A stretch of 64,000 nt of DNA from an uncultured Anaerolineales bacterium. GTDB lineage: Bacteria > Chloroflexota > Anaerolineae > Anaerolineales > UBA6663. The stretch is taken from assembly GCA_937952305.1 (NCBI GenBank), contig CALFZO010000142.1:1-64000 (forward strand), in the 5' to 3' direction. Below, one piece after another: positions 24,076 to 32,790 of this stretch. The number at the start of each line of letters is the position of its first letter. The stretch's first letter is position 1. The translations under genes and the position numbers were made by a program. Under the pieces are notes generated by a model. It was given only the letters and a program-made list of their open reading frames with translations. It made no database searches and was not told the DNA's origin.

Positions 24076-25188
24076 TTACGCCTCCGACTGCGCCAGTTCA
24101 CGGGCCAGGCGCCCGTAGCGATAGTAGGCGGCGCAGGCGCCCTCCGACGACACCATGGTCGCGCCGAGCGGATGTTCCGGCGTGCAGGCCTGGCCAAAGG
24201 CCGGGCACTCATCCGGCTTGCGGCGCCCCTGCAGCACCAAGCCGCTGATGCACAGCGGCGACTCCTTGGTGTTGATCGCGCCGACGTCGAAGCGCTGCTC
24301 GGCGTCGAAGTCCGCGAACTCCGCGCGCAGCCGCCAGCCGCTGTCCGGGATCACGCCGATGCCGCGCCATTTGCGGTCGCACGGCTCGAAGACCTGCTGG
24401 ATCAGGTCCTGGGCGGGCCGGTTGCCGGCCTCGGTGACCACGCGCGCGTAGCCGTTCTCGACTTCGTGGCGGCCGGCCTCCAGTTGCCTGACCGTCATCG
24501 CGACACCCTTGAGCAGGTCGACGGGTTCGAAGCCCGTGACCACGATCGGGACCTTGTACTCCGCGGCGATGGGCGGATATTCCCAATAGCCCATCACGGC
24601 GCAGACGTGGCCGGCGGCCAGGAAACCCTGCACCTGGTTGTAGGGCGAGCCGAGGATGGCGCGCATGGCCGGGGGCACGCGCACGTGCGAGACCAGCACG
24701 GAGAAGTTGCGCAGGCCAAGCTGGCGCGCCTGCCAGACGCTCATGGCGTTGGCGGGCGCGGTCGTCTCAAAGCCGATGGCGAAGAAGACCACGTGCTTGT
24801 CCGGGTTCTTCTGGGCGATCTTGACGGCGTCGAGCGGCGAGTAGACCACGCGGACGTCGCCGCCGCCGGCGCGCGTCCGGAACAGGTCTTCGTCCGAGCC
24901 GGGCACGCGCAGCATGTCGCCGAAAGACGTGAAGATCACGTCCGGACGGGCCGCGATGGCGATGGCCTTGTCGATCAGTTCCAGCGGCGTGACGCACACC
25001 GGACAGCCCGGCCCGTGGATCAACTCGATCTCGGCCGGCAGGAGCTCGTCCAGGCCATGGCGCATGATCGAATGGGTCTGCCCGCCGCAGATCTCCATGA
25101 TCGCCCAGCGCCGGGTGGTGAGACGCCGGATCTCGTCGATCTGCTTGCGCACGAGCTCGGCGTCCCGGAATTCATCCAGGTATTTCAT
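24076..25188 (-). CDS. hypD: Hydrogenase maturation factor HypD
   Basis: HypD is the [4Fe-4S] scaffold on which, with HypC, Fe(CN)2CO is assembled. The 370-residue product shows the essential EICGGQTHSIMRHGLDELLP motif near residue 33 and HGPGCPVCVTPLELIDKA near residue 58. The C-terminal cluster cysteines are around FEPCDRKWRGIGVIPDSGW and further on. Length is normal. It lies between hypC and hypE in the same direction. Confidence 0.97.
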   Translation of the reverse strand: MKYLDEFRDAELVRKQIDEIRRLTTRRWAIMEICGGQTHSIMRHGLDELLPAEIELIHGPGCPVCVTPLELIDKAIAIAARPDVIFTSFGDMLRVPGSDEDLFRTRAGGGDVRVVYSPLDAVKIAQKNPDKHVVFFAIGFETTAPANAMSVWQARQLGLRNFSVLVSHVRVPPAMRAILGSPYNQVQGFLAAGHVCAVMGYWEYPPIAAEYKVPIVVTGFEPVDLLKGVAMTVRQLEAGRHEVENGYARVVTEAGNRPAQDLIQQVFEPCDRKWRGIGVIPDSGWRLRAEFADFDAEQRFDVGAINTKESPLCISGLVLQGRRKPDECPAFGQACTPEHPLGATMVSSEGACAAYYRYGRLARELAQSEA

Positions 25189-25218
25189 AGTCGTCCTCGC
25201 AAGGGCTGGGGCGGCGGC

Positions 25219-25506
25219 TCAACCGGGGCTGGCGGCGCCGCCGGCGCGTTCGGCCTCGGTCATCAGGTCGATCTCCTCTTGGTAGGCGCCGATCTGGCGC
25301 AGGAGCGCCAGCGTTTCCAGCGCCTCCGCTTCGTCGAGGAGATTGAGCGCAAAGCCGACGTGGACGACGGTGTAATCGCCGACCTTGGCCTCGGGCACGT
25401 AGCTGAGGCAGACTTCCTGGACCACGCCGCCAAAATCGACCTTGCCCATGGGCAGGCCGTTGGCGTCATGCAGGCTGACGATCTTGCCGGGGATACCCAG
25501 ACACAT
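25219..25506 (-). CDS. hypC: Hydrogenase maturation chaperone HypC
   Basis: HypC/HybG chaperones shuttle the Fe(CN)2CO unit to the large subunit. The 95-residue protein starts MCLGIPGKIVSL with the essential Cys2, and has DFGGVVQEVCLSYVPEAKVGDYTVVHVGFA in two conserved strands, ending with a helix. Only one hypC-type gene is visible, so it presumably serves the single hydrogenase of this window. Confidence 0.96.
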   Translation of the reverse strand: MCLGIPGKIVSLHDANGLPMGKVDFGGVVQEVCLSYVPEAKVGDYTVVHVGFALNLLDEAEALETLALLRQIGAYQEEIDLMTEAERAGGAASPG

Positions 25507-25531
25507 GTGGACCTCCGTGAACCGAAACGCG

Positions 25532-27850
25532 TTAGCGGGCCGGCGCCAGGCGCTGCGCGGCGCTGGCGCTCTGTCCGAGCGCCAGGCCGCCGTCGTTGGC
25601 GGGCACCTGCTGGTGAGTCAAGACTTCAAAGCCGGCGGCGCGCAGCCGCGGCCCGGTGCGCGCGGCCAGCGTCTGATTCTGCCAGACGCCGCCGCTCAGC
25701 GCCACCACGTTCAGGCCGGTGCGAGCGCGCAGCTGGCGGCAGGCCTCGACCGCGGCCTCGGCCAGACCGTTGTGGAAGCGCGCGGCGATCACGCCGGCGG
25801 GCTGGCCGGCGCGCAAATCGGCGACCAGGGCCCGGAACAGCGGCGCCGGATCAAGCTCGTCGCCGGTGAGGGCGAGTTCGTACGCGCCGGTTTCGTGCGG
25901 GTTCACCAGCGCCTCGAACTCGATGGCGGCCTGGGCTTCGTAAGTGACGGTCTGGCGCACGCCGGCGAGGGCGGCCGCGGCGTCGAAGAGCCGGCCCAGG
26001 CTGGACGTGAGCGGGGCGTTGAAACCGGTGTGCAGCTGGTGCCGCAGCGCCTTGAGAGCCGGCGCGTGGTGTTGCGCGTGGCGCACCGGCGCCAGGTCGT
26101 CAGCCCATTCCAGACCGGCCTGGGCCAGCCAGGCCAGCGCCACGCGCCAGGGCTCGCGCACGGCCCGGTCGCCGCCGGGCAGCGGCACGTACTTCAGGTG
26201 CAGCGCCCGTTCGTAGCCGGCGTAATCGGCGATCAGGAACTCGCCGCCCCAGATGGCGCCGTCCTCGCCGTAGCCGGTCCCGTCGAAGGCCAGGCCGAGG
26301 ACCGGCCGGCCGGGCGCCCAGGCGTTGTCGGCCAGGCAGGCCGCGATGTGGGCATGGTGATGCTGGACGCCGATGGCCGGCAGCCCCTCGCGCTCGGCGC
26401 GCTCCAGGGCGTAGCGCGTGGCCAGGTAGTTGGGGTGCAGGTCATAGACCACGGCCTGCGGCGTCACGCGGAACAGGCGCTCGAAGTGCGCGCAGCCGGC
26501 CTCGAAGGCGCGCAGCGTCTCATAGTTCTCCAGATCGCCGATGTGGTGGCTCAGAAACGCATAGCGGTCGCGCGCCAGGCAGAAGGTGTTCTTCAGCTCG
26601 GCGCCGGCCGCCAGCAGCGGCGGCGCGTCAAAAGGCAGAGACAGCGGGGCCGGGGCGTAGCCGCGCGAGCGGCGCAAGTGGATGATGGCCGGCGGTTCCA
26701 CAGTGGCCACGCGCACGACCGAGTCGTCGCAGCGGGTGTGGATCGGCCGGTCGTGCAGCAGGAAGGCGTCGGCCAGATCGCGCAAGCGTTCGCGCGCCTC
26801 GGCGTTGTCCGTGACGATCGGCTCCTCGCTCAGGTTGCCGCTGGTCATCACCAGGGCGGCCGGGAAGCCGGGCGCCGGCTCGAGCAGGAGATGATGCAGG
26901 GGCGTGTACGGCAGCATCACACCGAGCGTCGCCTGGCCGGGGGCCACGGCCGGGGCGATAGCGGTCACCGGGCGGCGGGCCAGGAGCACGATCGGGCGCT
27001 CCCGCGACTCGAGCAGGGCGCGCTCGGCCGGGCTCAGCCGGCAGAAACGCTCGGCCGTCGCCGCGTCCGGCACCATCAGCGCGAACGGCTTCTCGACGCG
27101 GCGTTTGCGTTGGCGCAATTCGGCGACGGCGGCGGCGCTGGTGGCGTCGCAGGCCAGGTGAAAGCCGCCCAGGCCTTTGAGGGCCAGGATCCGGCCCTCG
27201 GCCAGCCAGCGGCGCGCCAGCGCGATCGGGTCGGCCAGTTCGGCCGGGACGGACAGACCGCCGGGGCCGGCCTCCAGCCAGACGCGCGGTCCGCAAACCG
27301 GGCAGGCCACCGGCTGCGCGTGGAAGCGCCGGTCGAGCGGATCGTGATATTCGTGTTCGCAGTCCGGGCAGAGCGCGAAGCCGGCCATCGTCGTCTGCGG
27401 CCGGTCGTAGGGGATGTCCTGGATGATGGTGAAGCGCGGGCCGCAGTGCGTGCAGTTGATGAAGGGGTAGCGGTAACGCCGGTCGCCTGGATCGAACAGC
27501 TCGCGCAGGCAATCCGGGCAGACGCTGACGTCCGGCGCAATGGGCTGGAAGGCGCCGGCCACCGGCTGCGAAGCCTGGATCTCAAAGCGGGCGAAGCCGC
27601 CGGCGGGACGTTCGGCCACGGCCACGGCCTCGATGCGGGCCAGGGGCGGGGCCTGCTCGCGCAGCGCGCGGGCGAAGTCGGCCAGCGCTTCAGCCGAGCC
27701 GTCGGCCTCGATCTCCACCCCCGCGGAGGTGTTGCGCACCCAGCCGGTCAGGGCCAGGCGCGCCGCCAGGCCGTAAACGAAGGGCCGGAAGCCCACCCCT
27801 TGGACTACGCCGGTCACCCGGATGCTGGCGCCGCGCCGCTCCACCGTCAT
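25532..27850 (-). CDS. hypF: Carbamoyltransferase HypF
   Basis: HypF converts carbamoyl phosphate to a carbamoyl group and passes it to HypE. The 772-residue protein shows all family domains. An acylphosphatase-like domain lies at residues 7-95 (GVVQGVGFRPFVYGLAARL). The zinc-finger pairs CPDC, CTHC, CPDC and CPVC lie at about 112-190. A YrdC-like domain lies at about 205-390 (KGLGGFHLACDA, TSGNLSEEPI). A Kae1-like domain runs from about 490 (HHHAHIAACLADN, LGLAFDGTGYGEDG, ALSGGVWQNQTLA). Length is normal. It lies between hypA and hypC. Confidence 0.97.
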   Translation of the reverse strand: MTVERRGASIRVTGVVQGVGFRPFVYGLAARLALTGWVRNTSAGVEIEADGSAEALADFARALREQAPPLARIEAVAVAERPAGGFARFEIQASQPVAGAFQPIAPDVSVCPDCLRELFDPGDRRYRYPFINCTHCGPRFTIIQDIPYDRPQTTMAGFALCPDCEHEYHDPLDRRFHAQPVACPVCGPRVWLEAGPGGLSVPAELADPIALARRWLAEGRILALKGLGGFHLACDATSAAAVAELRQRKRRVEKPFALMVPDAATAERFCRLSPAERALLESRERPIVLLARRPVTAIAPAVAPGQATLGVMLPYTPLHHLLLEPAPGFPAALVMTSGNLSEEPIVTDNAEARERLRDLADAFLLHDRPIHTRCDDSVVRVATVEPPAIIHLRRSRGYAPAPLSLPFDAPPLLAAGAELKNTFCLARDRYAFLSHHIGDLENYETLRAFEAGCAHFERLFRVTPQAVVYDLHPNYLATRYALERAEREGLPAIGVQHHHAHIAACLADNAWAPGRPVLGLAFDGTGYGEDGAIWGGEFLIADYAGYERALHLKYVPLPGGDRAVREPWRVALAWLAQAGLEWADDLAPVRHAQHHAPALKALRHQLHTGFNAPLTSSLGRLFDAAAALAGVRQTVTYEAQAAIEFEALVNPHETGAYELALTGDELDPAPLFRALVADLRAGQPAGVIAARFHNGLAEAAVEACRQLRARTGLNVVALSGGVWQNQTLAARTGPRLRAAGFEVLTHQQVPANDGGLALGQSASAAQRLAPAR

Positions 27851-27862
27851 CGTCCTCGCGCG

Positions 27863-28231
27863 TCAGCCCTGCGCCTCGGCGTCGGTCTCGACGTCGATGG
27901 CTTCCAGGTAGAACTCCTCGCCGGCCGCGAACCGGACGCGGCCGCCCTGGCATTGCGGACAGAGCACGTCATGGTCATGCCCGGCCAGCGTGAAGTGGTG
28001 GCCGCAGGTCTCGCAGACCATCTCGGCCGGGACGTAGCGGAAATGCAGGCGCGCGCCCTCGGCCGGCGTCCCCTTGCTGATCTCGTCCCAATAGAACTGG
28101 ACAGACTCGTCTGAGATGTGGGACTCGTGGCCGAGGACGACGTGCAGGCTGGTGATGCGGCGCGCCCCGGCTTGCTGGGCGTGTTGCAGGGCGACTTCCA
28201 AGATGCGTTGGGTGTCAGCAAGTTCGTGCAT
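27863..28231 (-). CDS. hypA: Nickel insertion chaperone HypA
   Basis: HypA delivers nickel to the hydrogenase large subunit. The 122-residue protein begins MHELADTQRILEVAL, with the nickel-binding His2 and Glu3. It carries the structural zinc site as CETC and CPQC at about residues 73-93. The C-terminus is acidic. Its usual partner, the GTPase HypB, is not encoded in this window. It is the first gene of the hyp series, with its own upstream AT-richer region. Confidence 0.94.
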   Translation of the reverse strand: MHELADTQRILEVALQHAQQAGARRITSLHVVLGHESHISDESVQFYWDEISKGTPAEGARLHFRYVPAEMVCETCGHHFTLAGHDHDVLCPQCQGGRVRFAAGEEFYLEAIDVETDAEAQG

Positions 28232-28362
28232 GAATTGACCGTCAGGGTTTAGGTGTTAGCCTATAACATAACGGTCGGGGGCGCGTTCACTCAGTAATGA
28301 ATGTCACGGGCTGGGCTGACAAATAGCCAATACTGATACTTATTGTCTTGATATTAACGACA
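28232..28362. other. AT-richer region upstream of hypA
   Basis: This stretch is clearly less GC-rich than its surroundings and probably holds the hypA promoter. Minus-strand candidates are TATGTT near 28268 and a TTGTCA about 45 bp before the hypA end of the region, but neither forms a convincing pair. No gene is seen. Confidence 0.4.
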
Positions 28363-28397
28363 CCGCTCCCGCCGGAATTTGTCACCGGCGGGAGCGG
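28363..28397 (-). terminator. Stem-loop after the hdr-mvh operon
   Basis: A perfect 13-bp inverted repeat CCGCTCCCGCCGG / CCGGCGGGAGCGG with a 9-nt loop lies 26 bp past the stop of the cyclic-nucleotide-domain gene. The minus strand lacks a good T-run (TGTCGTTAAT), so termination may be partial. It marks the boundary between the hdr-mvh unit and the hyp unit. Confidence 0.65.
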
Positions 28398-28422
28398 CTT
28401 TGTAAACCGGGTCAGGTGGGCT

Positions 28423-28890
28423 TCAGGCGCGGGCGGCCAGCAGCTGGACGCGGGTGTCGTGCAGCCGGTCCATGGCCACCTTGGCGATGCGATGCATCAC
28501 GGCGGCGTCCAGCTTGGGATCGAGCTGGCACAAGTTGCGCAGCTGCGGGCCGTCCACCTTGATCAGGCGCGTGCCGGCCGTGATCAAGGCCGTGGTGGTG
28601 TAGATGTAAGGCTCCACCAGAGCCGAGATGCCGAAGAGGTCGCCGGCGTTGATGTCGTTGACGTAGAACTCCTTGCGCAGGTCCTGTTCGTGTTTGTCGA
28701 TGGCCACGTACCAGATCTCGACGCCGCCCTCCACCAGCACGTACAGCGCCACAGCCGGCTGGTCGACCTCGAAGACGGTGTCGCCGGCCTGGTAGTAGAC
28801 CTCCTCCGAGATCATGGCGATGTCGCCGATCTCGTTGTCGTCGAACGGGGCGAAGAACGGGTAGCGGCGGAGCAATTCAGGCGACACCAT
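28423..28890 (-). CDS. Cyclic-nucleotide-binding-domain protein without DNA-binding part
   Basis: 155 residues: a single CRP-type beta-roll (ELLRRYPFFAPFDDNEIGDI, YYQAGDTVFEVDQPAVALYV, LVEGGVEIWYV, GDLFGISALVEP) followed by a C-terminal helix. There is no helix-turn-helix. The phosphate-binding Arg expected after the GxLFG motif is replaced (EPYIYTTTAL), so cAMP binding is doubtful. It is the last gene of the hydrogenase operon. A regulatory-subunit or redox-sensor role for the hydrogenase is possible but unproven. Confidence 0.8.
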   Translation of the reverse strand: MVSPELLRRYPFFAPFDDNEIGDIAMISEEVYYQAGDTVFEVDQPAVALYVLVEGGVEIWYVAIDKHEQDLRKEFYVNDINAGDLFGISALVEPYIYTTTALITAGTRLIKVDGPQLRNLCQLDPKLDAAVMHRIAKVAMDRLHDTRVQLLAARA

Positions 28891-28906
28891 GGGATAGATC
28901 CTCCGG

Positions 28907-29434
28907 TCAGGGTGAGGTCAGGACTTCAATCACCCGCTGGGCCGCGACGGGCACCGCCGCCGCGACGGCCGGGGTGAGGGCTTCCGAAAATTCGTAGAGC
29001 TGCTCGGCCTGGACGCCGATCACGGTGACGCGCGTCGGCAGGTGGGCGCCCATCTGCCGGCCCAAGCGCAGAGCGTTCTGGAGCGAGGTGTCATGGGCCG
29101 AGGCGGCGTTGTGGGCTGAGAAATCCGGCAGCTCTTCCAGTTCAAAGCGCAAGACCGTGCCGGGCGGCTGTTCCATGGTCACGGCGTCGATGACGACAGC
29201 GCGATCGTAGCCGACCATGCGCTCCATCAGGCTCAGCCCGCCCAGGGCCGCGCAATCCACCTCGACCGTGTCGGCCAGCGCCGCGCCGTCGGCGGCCAGC
29301 CAGGTGCGCACCGCCTCGGCCACCTGCCAGCCGAGACCGTCATCGCCCAGGATCGGGTTGCCCAGGCCGATGACGAGGGTGACGGGCGGGCGGCCGCTGG
29401 TGGGTTGGGGGTGCGTGCGCTCGGCGGCCATCAT
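28907..29434 (-). CDS. [NiFe] hydrogenase large-subunit maturation protease
   Basis: Endopeptidase of the HyaD/HybD/HycI family that removes the C-terminal tail of the large subunit after nickel insertion. The 175-residue protein has the fold signature VIGLGNPILGDDGLGWQVA near residue 21, the second metal-site region AVVIDAVTMEQPPGTV, and the conserved His in SAHDTSLQNAL. Its substrate is most likely the large subunit encoded three genes upstream, which ends in a DPCLGCATH motif plus a tail. The gene overlaps the end of the flavin reductase gene by 4 bp. Confidence 0.93.
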   Translation of the reverse strand: MMAAERTHPQPTSGRPPVTLVIGLGNPILGDDGLGWQVAEAVRTWLAADGAALADTVEVDCAALGGLSLMERMVGYDRAVVIDAVTMEQPPGTVLRFELEELPDFSAHNAASAHDTSLQNALRLGRQMGAHLPTRVTVIGVQAEQLYEFSEALTPAVAAAVPVAAQRVIEVLTSP

Positions 29435-29955
29435 TTCTCAAAGTGCCAGCGCTCACCCAGCGTGCCGAAATCGTCCTGGCTGAGGTAGAAAATCGGCTGG
29501 CGCTCAACCGGCGCCGGGCCGGCGTGCACGGCGACCACGTCCATGACAAAGGGCGCGAACTCGGTGGAGATGTAGGTTAGCTCGCGGAAGACGACCAGCT
29601 CACAGGCCCAGTCGGCGCCGTCCACCAGCCGGGTGTGCTGGAGTTTTTCGGCCGGGCGCAGCGTCAGCCCGAGCTGAGCGGCCTTGTTGACCGTGCGGCC
29701 GCTCAAGTGGCCGGCGCGCGCCACCCACTCGCGCTGGCTCCACGGCATCAGGTGCAGGGCCGCCTCCTTGTGTTTCTTGAGCAGCGTCAGGCTGTGGTTG
29801 CCCACGCCCATGCAGAGCAGGAACCGGAATGGGTTCTTGCTGATCACGGTCCAGTAGCCCATGGGCAGGGGGTTGTCCCCGACTGTGACCAGGGCCAGGT
29901 GTTGCGGGAAGAAGCCGGCCGCAAAGGGCGCGGTGGGGGAGGTGCCGGGCAACAT
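29431..29955 (-). CDS. Flavin reductase-like FMN-binding split-barrel protein
   Basis: 174 residues from the ATG at 29955 (MLPGTSPTAPFAAGFFPQHL). The open frame continues upstream, but only as low-complexity sequence over a hairpin. Features of the flavin reductase-like domain: LALVTVGDNPLPMGYWTVIS and KNPFRFLLCMGVGNHSLTLL at residues about 20-60, then HLSGRTVNKAAQLGLTLR and ELTYISTEFAPFVMDVVAVH. It probably binds FMN. Sitting between a dodecin and the hydrogenase protease, it may help move flavin electrons or flavin cofactors for HdrA. The start is not certain. Confidence 0.75.
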   Translation of the reverse strand: MLPGTSPTAPFAAGFFPQHLALVTVGDNPLPMGYWTVISKNPFRFLLCMGVGNHSLTLLKKHKEAALHLMPWSQREWVARAGHLSGRTVNKAAQLGLTLRPAEKLQHTRLVDGADWACELVVFRELTYISTEFAPFVMDVVAVHAGPAPVERQPIFYLSQDDFGTLGERWHFEK

Positions 29956-29978
29956 GAGAGCAGCGGGCAGGGCTGGGC

Positions 29979-30018
29979 GGAGGCCGGCCGGCGCGCTCAC
30001 GCCGCTCGGCCGGCCTCC
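29979..30018 (-). other. Stem-loop between dodecin and flavin reductase genes
   Basis: A perfect 11-bp inverted repeat GGAGGCCGGCC / GGCCGGCCTCC with an 18-nt loop, 9 bp after the dodecin stop. No T-run follows on the minus strand. It could be an mRNA-processing or partial-termination hairpin that makes the upstream hdr-mvh part of the operon more abundant. Confidence 0.5.
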
Positions 30019-30026
30019 ATCGGCAG

Positions 30027-30242
30027 TTAGTCTTTGTCCTCGTACTTGAACGAGACTTTCACTTTGGCGCGATAGGCGCGCACCTTGCCGTCCTCGATCT
30101 GCAAATCCAGCTGGACGACCTCGGCGATGCGCAGATCGCGCAGGCTCTTGGCGGCCCGCTCGACAGCGGCGGCCGCCGCCTTCTCCCACGACTCCGGGCT
30201 GGTGCCCACTAGCTCGATCACCTTATAGACGCTTTCGGACAT
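30027..30242 (-). CDS. Dodecin-like protein
   Basis: 71 residues from the ATG at 30242. Dodecins form hollow 12-mers that store flavin. The family frame is clear: VYKVIELVGTSPESWEKAAA, then VERAAKSLRDLRIAEVVQLD, and IEDGKVRAYRAKVKVSF. The flavin-stacking Trp that normally sits in a (D/R)WFEV motif is missing; the segment here is LRIAEV, so flavin binding may be weak or different. It lies directly downstream of the hydrogenase large-subunit gene, next to a flavin reductase-like gene. Confidence 0.88.
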   Translation of the reverse strand: MSESVYKVIELVGTSPESWEKAAAAAVERAAKSLRDLRIAEVVQLDLQIEDGKVRAYRAKVKVSFKYEDKD

Positions 30243-30300
30243 GGGATGCCTCCCTGGGCCGGAGAGAGTAGAGGGATTTCCGGCCCCGCTCACCTTCAGT

Positions 30301-31767
30301 CTAGCAGTGCTGCTTGAGCACGTCCACCACGCCGCCCTGGGCGTCACGGATGGTGACCTGGAGCGGCATCTGGCCCGGCAGCGAGTGCGTGGCGCAGCCC
30401 AGGCACGGGTCGTACGGGCGGAAGGCCATTTCCACGCGGTTGAGGATGCCCTCGCTCACCACCACGCCCTTCTTGATGAAGGCCTCGGCCGCCTTCTTGA
30501 TCGACATGCTCATCGGCGCATAGTTGTTGGTGGTGCCGACAATCAGATTAACTTTGGTCAGGATCCCGCGCTCGTCGGTCCAGTAGTGGTGGGTGAGCGT
30601 GCCGCGCGGGGCCTCGACGATGCCCACGCCTTCGGTCGGTTTCTCCGTGGGCACGCTGTGGACGTGCGGCGACGTGATCTCGGGATCGGTGGCCAGTTCC
30701 ACGATGCGCTCGGCCGCGTAGAGCAGCTCCACCAGGCGCGCCCAGTGCGTGGCCAGGCGCTGATGGACGGGCTTGCCGCCCAGCGTGGCGAAGAAGCGCT
30801 CGTACTCCTCCTGGGCGCGCGGCGTGGCCATGCCGTCGGCCGCGTTCAGGCGCGAGAGCGGCGTGGCGCAGTACACGCCCGATTCCTTGCCGTCGACGAA
30901 ACCTTTCCAGCCGACCTGCTTGAGGTACGGGAACTTGAGATAGGTCCACGGCTCCACGTGCTCGGCGATCCAGTCGTTGTATTCGGACGGCGCATACTTG
31001 CCCAGGCGCTTCCCGTCCGGATCCACCACGCTCACCTGGCCGTCGTAGAAGTTGACCTTGTTGTTCGCGTCCACCATGCCGATGTAGTGGGTGCGGTGGG
31101 TGTAGATATCGCCCACCACCAGATCCAGGTAGGCCGAGTTCTTGAGCACCAGGTCGCCGAACAGCTGCAGGCTGAACAGCGCGAACTCGATGCCCCAGCG
31201 GCCCATCTGCTCGATCTCGGCGCGCTGCGCCTCGGTGATGCCCTGGGTCAGGCCGCCCGGGATAGACGTGCACGGATGCACCTTGCGTCCGCCGATCATC
31301 TCGACGATGTGGTGGCCATACTTACGCGCCTGGATGACCTTGCCGCCGATCTCCAGACCGACCTTGTGGATCACGCCCAGGATGTTGCGCTCGGCCACCG
31401 GCGCGTCCGGGCCCATGACGAAGTCCGGGCCGCCCAGCGCGTAGAAGTGGGTGGTGTGGTCGGTGAAGTAGAAACCGCTGTAGAGCAGCTCGCGCAGTTT
31501 CTTGGCGGCCGGCGGCGGGGTGACCTTGTAGACGGCGTCGGCGGCCTTGGCCGCGGCCATGTGGTGGGCCTCCGGGCACACGCCGCAGATGCGGTTGGTG
31601 AGGAGCGGCATCTCCTCCACCGGCCGGCCGACACAGAAACGCTCAAAGCCGCGCAGCTCCGGCACTTGGAAGTAGGTGTTAGCGACGTTGCCCTCGTCGT
31701 CCAGGAAGATTTCGATCTTGCCGTGGCCTTCCAGCCGGGTGATGGGGTCAATCGAGATGCGTTGCAT
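30301..31767 (-). CDS. mvhA: [NiFe] hydrogenase large subunit (group 3c, MvhA-like)
   Basis: Catalytic subunit that binds the NiFe(CN)2CO centre. The 488-residue protein starts MQRISIDPITRLEGHGKIEI. It has the N-terminal metal motif RICGVCPEAHH at about residues 61-71 and the C-terminal motif DPCLGCATH. A tail of 27 residues follows that the maturation protease should remove. The cofactor-binding signature and the lack of any membrane part place it among cytoplasmic group 3 enzymes. Clustering with an MvhD and HdrABC points to group 3c. It should oxidise H2 and feed the MvhG-MvhD-HdrA electron path. Confidence 0.94.
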   Translation of the reverse strand: MQRISIDPITRLEGHGKIEIFLDDEGNVANTYFQVPELRGFERFCVGRPVEEMPLLTNRICGVCPEAHHMAAAKAADAVYKVTPPPAAKKLRELLYSGFYFTDHTTHFYALGGPDFVMGPDAPVAERNILGVIHKVGLEIGGKVIQARKYGHHIVEMIGGRKVHPCTSIPGGLTQGITEAQRAEIEQMGRWGIEFALFSLQLFGDLVLKNSAYLDLVVGDIYTHRTHYIGMVDANNKVNFYDGQVSVVDPDGKRLGKYAPSEYNDWIAEHVEPWTYLKFPYLKQVGWKGFVDGKESGVYCATPLSRLNAADGMATPRAQEEYERFFATLGGKPVHQRLATHWARLVELLYAAERIVELATDPEITSPHVHSVPTEKPTEGVGIVEAPRGTLTHHYWTDERGILTKVNLIVGTTNNYAPMSMSIKKAAEAFIKKGVVVSEGILNRVEMAFRPYDPCLGCATHSLPGQMPLQVTIRDAQGGVVDVLKQHC

Positions 31768-31803
31768 GGTGGTTGTCCTCTCGCGGCGGCCGGCTGGCCG
31801 CGC

Positions 31804-32790
31804 TTACGCCGCCCACGCCGGCTTGCCGGCCCGCAGCAGGGATTTGGCCAGGTTGAAGCGGTAGAACTGGCCGGCCGGGTCCGGGATGCCGTCCAGGATG
31901 CGCTCGATCTCGGCCGGGTCCTTGGAGTCGATCACGGACGCGAAAGCCGTGATCAGGCGCGCGCCGTAATCCACCACGCCCTCGGCCGGCCCGTAACAGC
32001 CGATGCACTGCGCGCTGACCTTGGGGCAGAGCGCGCCGCAGCCGCTGCGCGTGGCCGGCCCGTTGCACGGGATGCCCTGCTCCAGCAGGCACAGGTCCGG
32101 GTCGATGCGCTCCACGTCCTGGATGCGCACGAACTGCTTGATGGTTTTGACGTTGCGCTGACGCGGGCATTCGTCGCAGCAGGTGGAGGCGCCGGCGCCG
32201 ATGGTGGCGCCCTTGGGCGGCAGCTCCGCCTGGCCATGCAGGGCCTTGATCACCAGTTCCACCACCGCCGCGATCTGGTGGCTCTCCGGCGGGCAGCCGG
32301 GCATGTAGTAATCCACAGCCACCACCTGGTCCAGCGTGCGGACCACGTTCTGGAAGACCGGGATGCGGATGGAGCCCTCCGGCACGGCGTACTCGAAGGC
32401 CGGCCGGACGCCCTGCGGGTTGTCGGTGGAGATGGTGCTGAAGGCGGTGTCGATCACATCCTGCGGCCGGCTCAGGTTGGCCAGGCCGGGCACGCAGCCC
32501 TCTGTGGCGCACGAGCCGAACGAGACCAGGATCTTGGATTTGCGCCGCAGCAGGTGGGCCAGGTGCTCGTTCTCGGCCGTGCGGATGCCGCCGTTGAACA
32601 GGCACAGCGTGATGGCGCCGTCCTCCAGGGCCTCCACGTCTTTGTACTTGGCGTCCATGGCCACCGGCCAGAAAACCACGTCGAAGTTGGCGTCCACGTC
32701 CAGGATCTTTTCGCCGATATTGAGCACGGCGATCTCGCAGCCGCCGCACGACGACGCCCAGTACATGGCGAACTTGGGTTTGCCGCTCAT
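31804..32790 (-). CDS. mvhG: [NiFe] hydrogenase small subunit (MvhG-like)
   Basis: Iron-sulfur relay subunit, 328 residues from the ATG at 32790, which overlaps the mvhD stop (ATGA). It shows the proximal-cluster ligands in YWASSCGGCEIAVLN near residue 10, then SFGSCATEGCVPGLANL and DYYMPGCPPESHQIA. Ferredoxin-like cysteines follow in ASTCCDECPRQR and CNGPATRSGCGALCPK...CIGCYGPAEG. There is no Tat signal, in line with a cytoplasmic enzyme. It is adjacent to the large-subunit gene, 36 bp apart. Confidence 0.93.
   Translation of the reverse strand: MSGKPKFAMYWASSCGGCEIAVLNIGEKILDVDANFDVVFWPVAMDAKYKDVEALEDGAITLCLFNGGIRTAENEHLAHLLRRKSKILVSFGSCATEGCVPGLANLSRPQDVIDTAFSTISTDNPQGVRPAFEYAVPEGSIRIPVFQNVVRTLDQVVAVDYYMPGCPPESHQIAAVVELVIKALHGQAELPPKGATIGAGASTCCDECPRQRNVKTIKQFVRIQDVERIDPDLCLLEQGIPCNGPATRSGCGALCPKVSAQCIGCYGPAEGVVDYGARLITAFASVIDSKDPAEIERILDGIPDPAGQFYRFNLAKSLLRAGKPAWAA

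Noticed and set aside
28292..28299. CAGTAATG upstream of hypA, similar to the repeat unit
   Set aside because: No second unit in phase.
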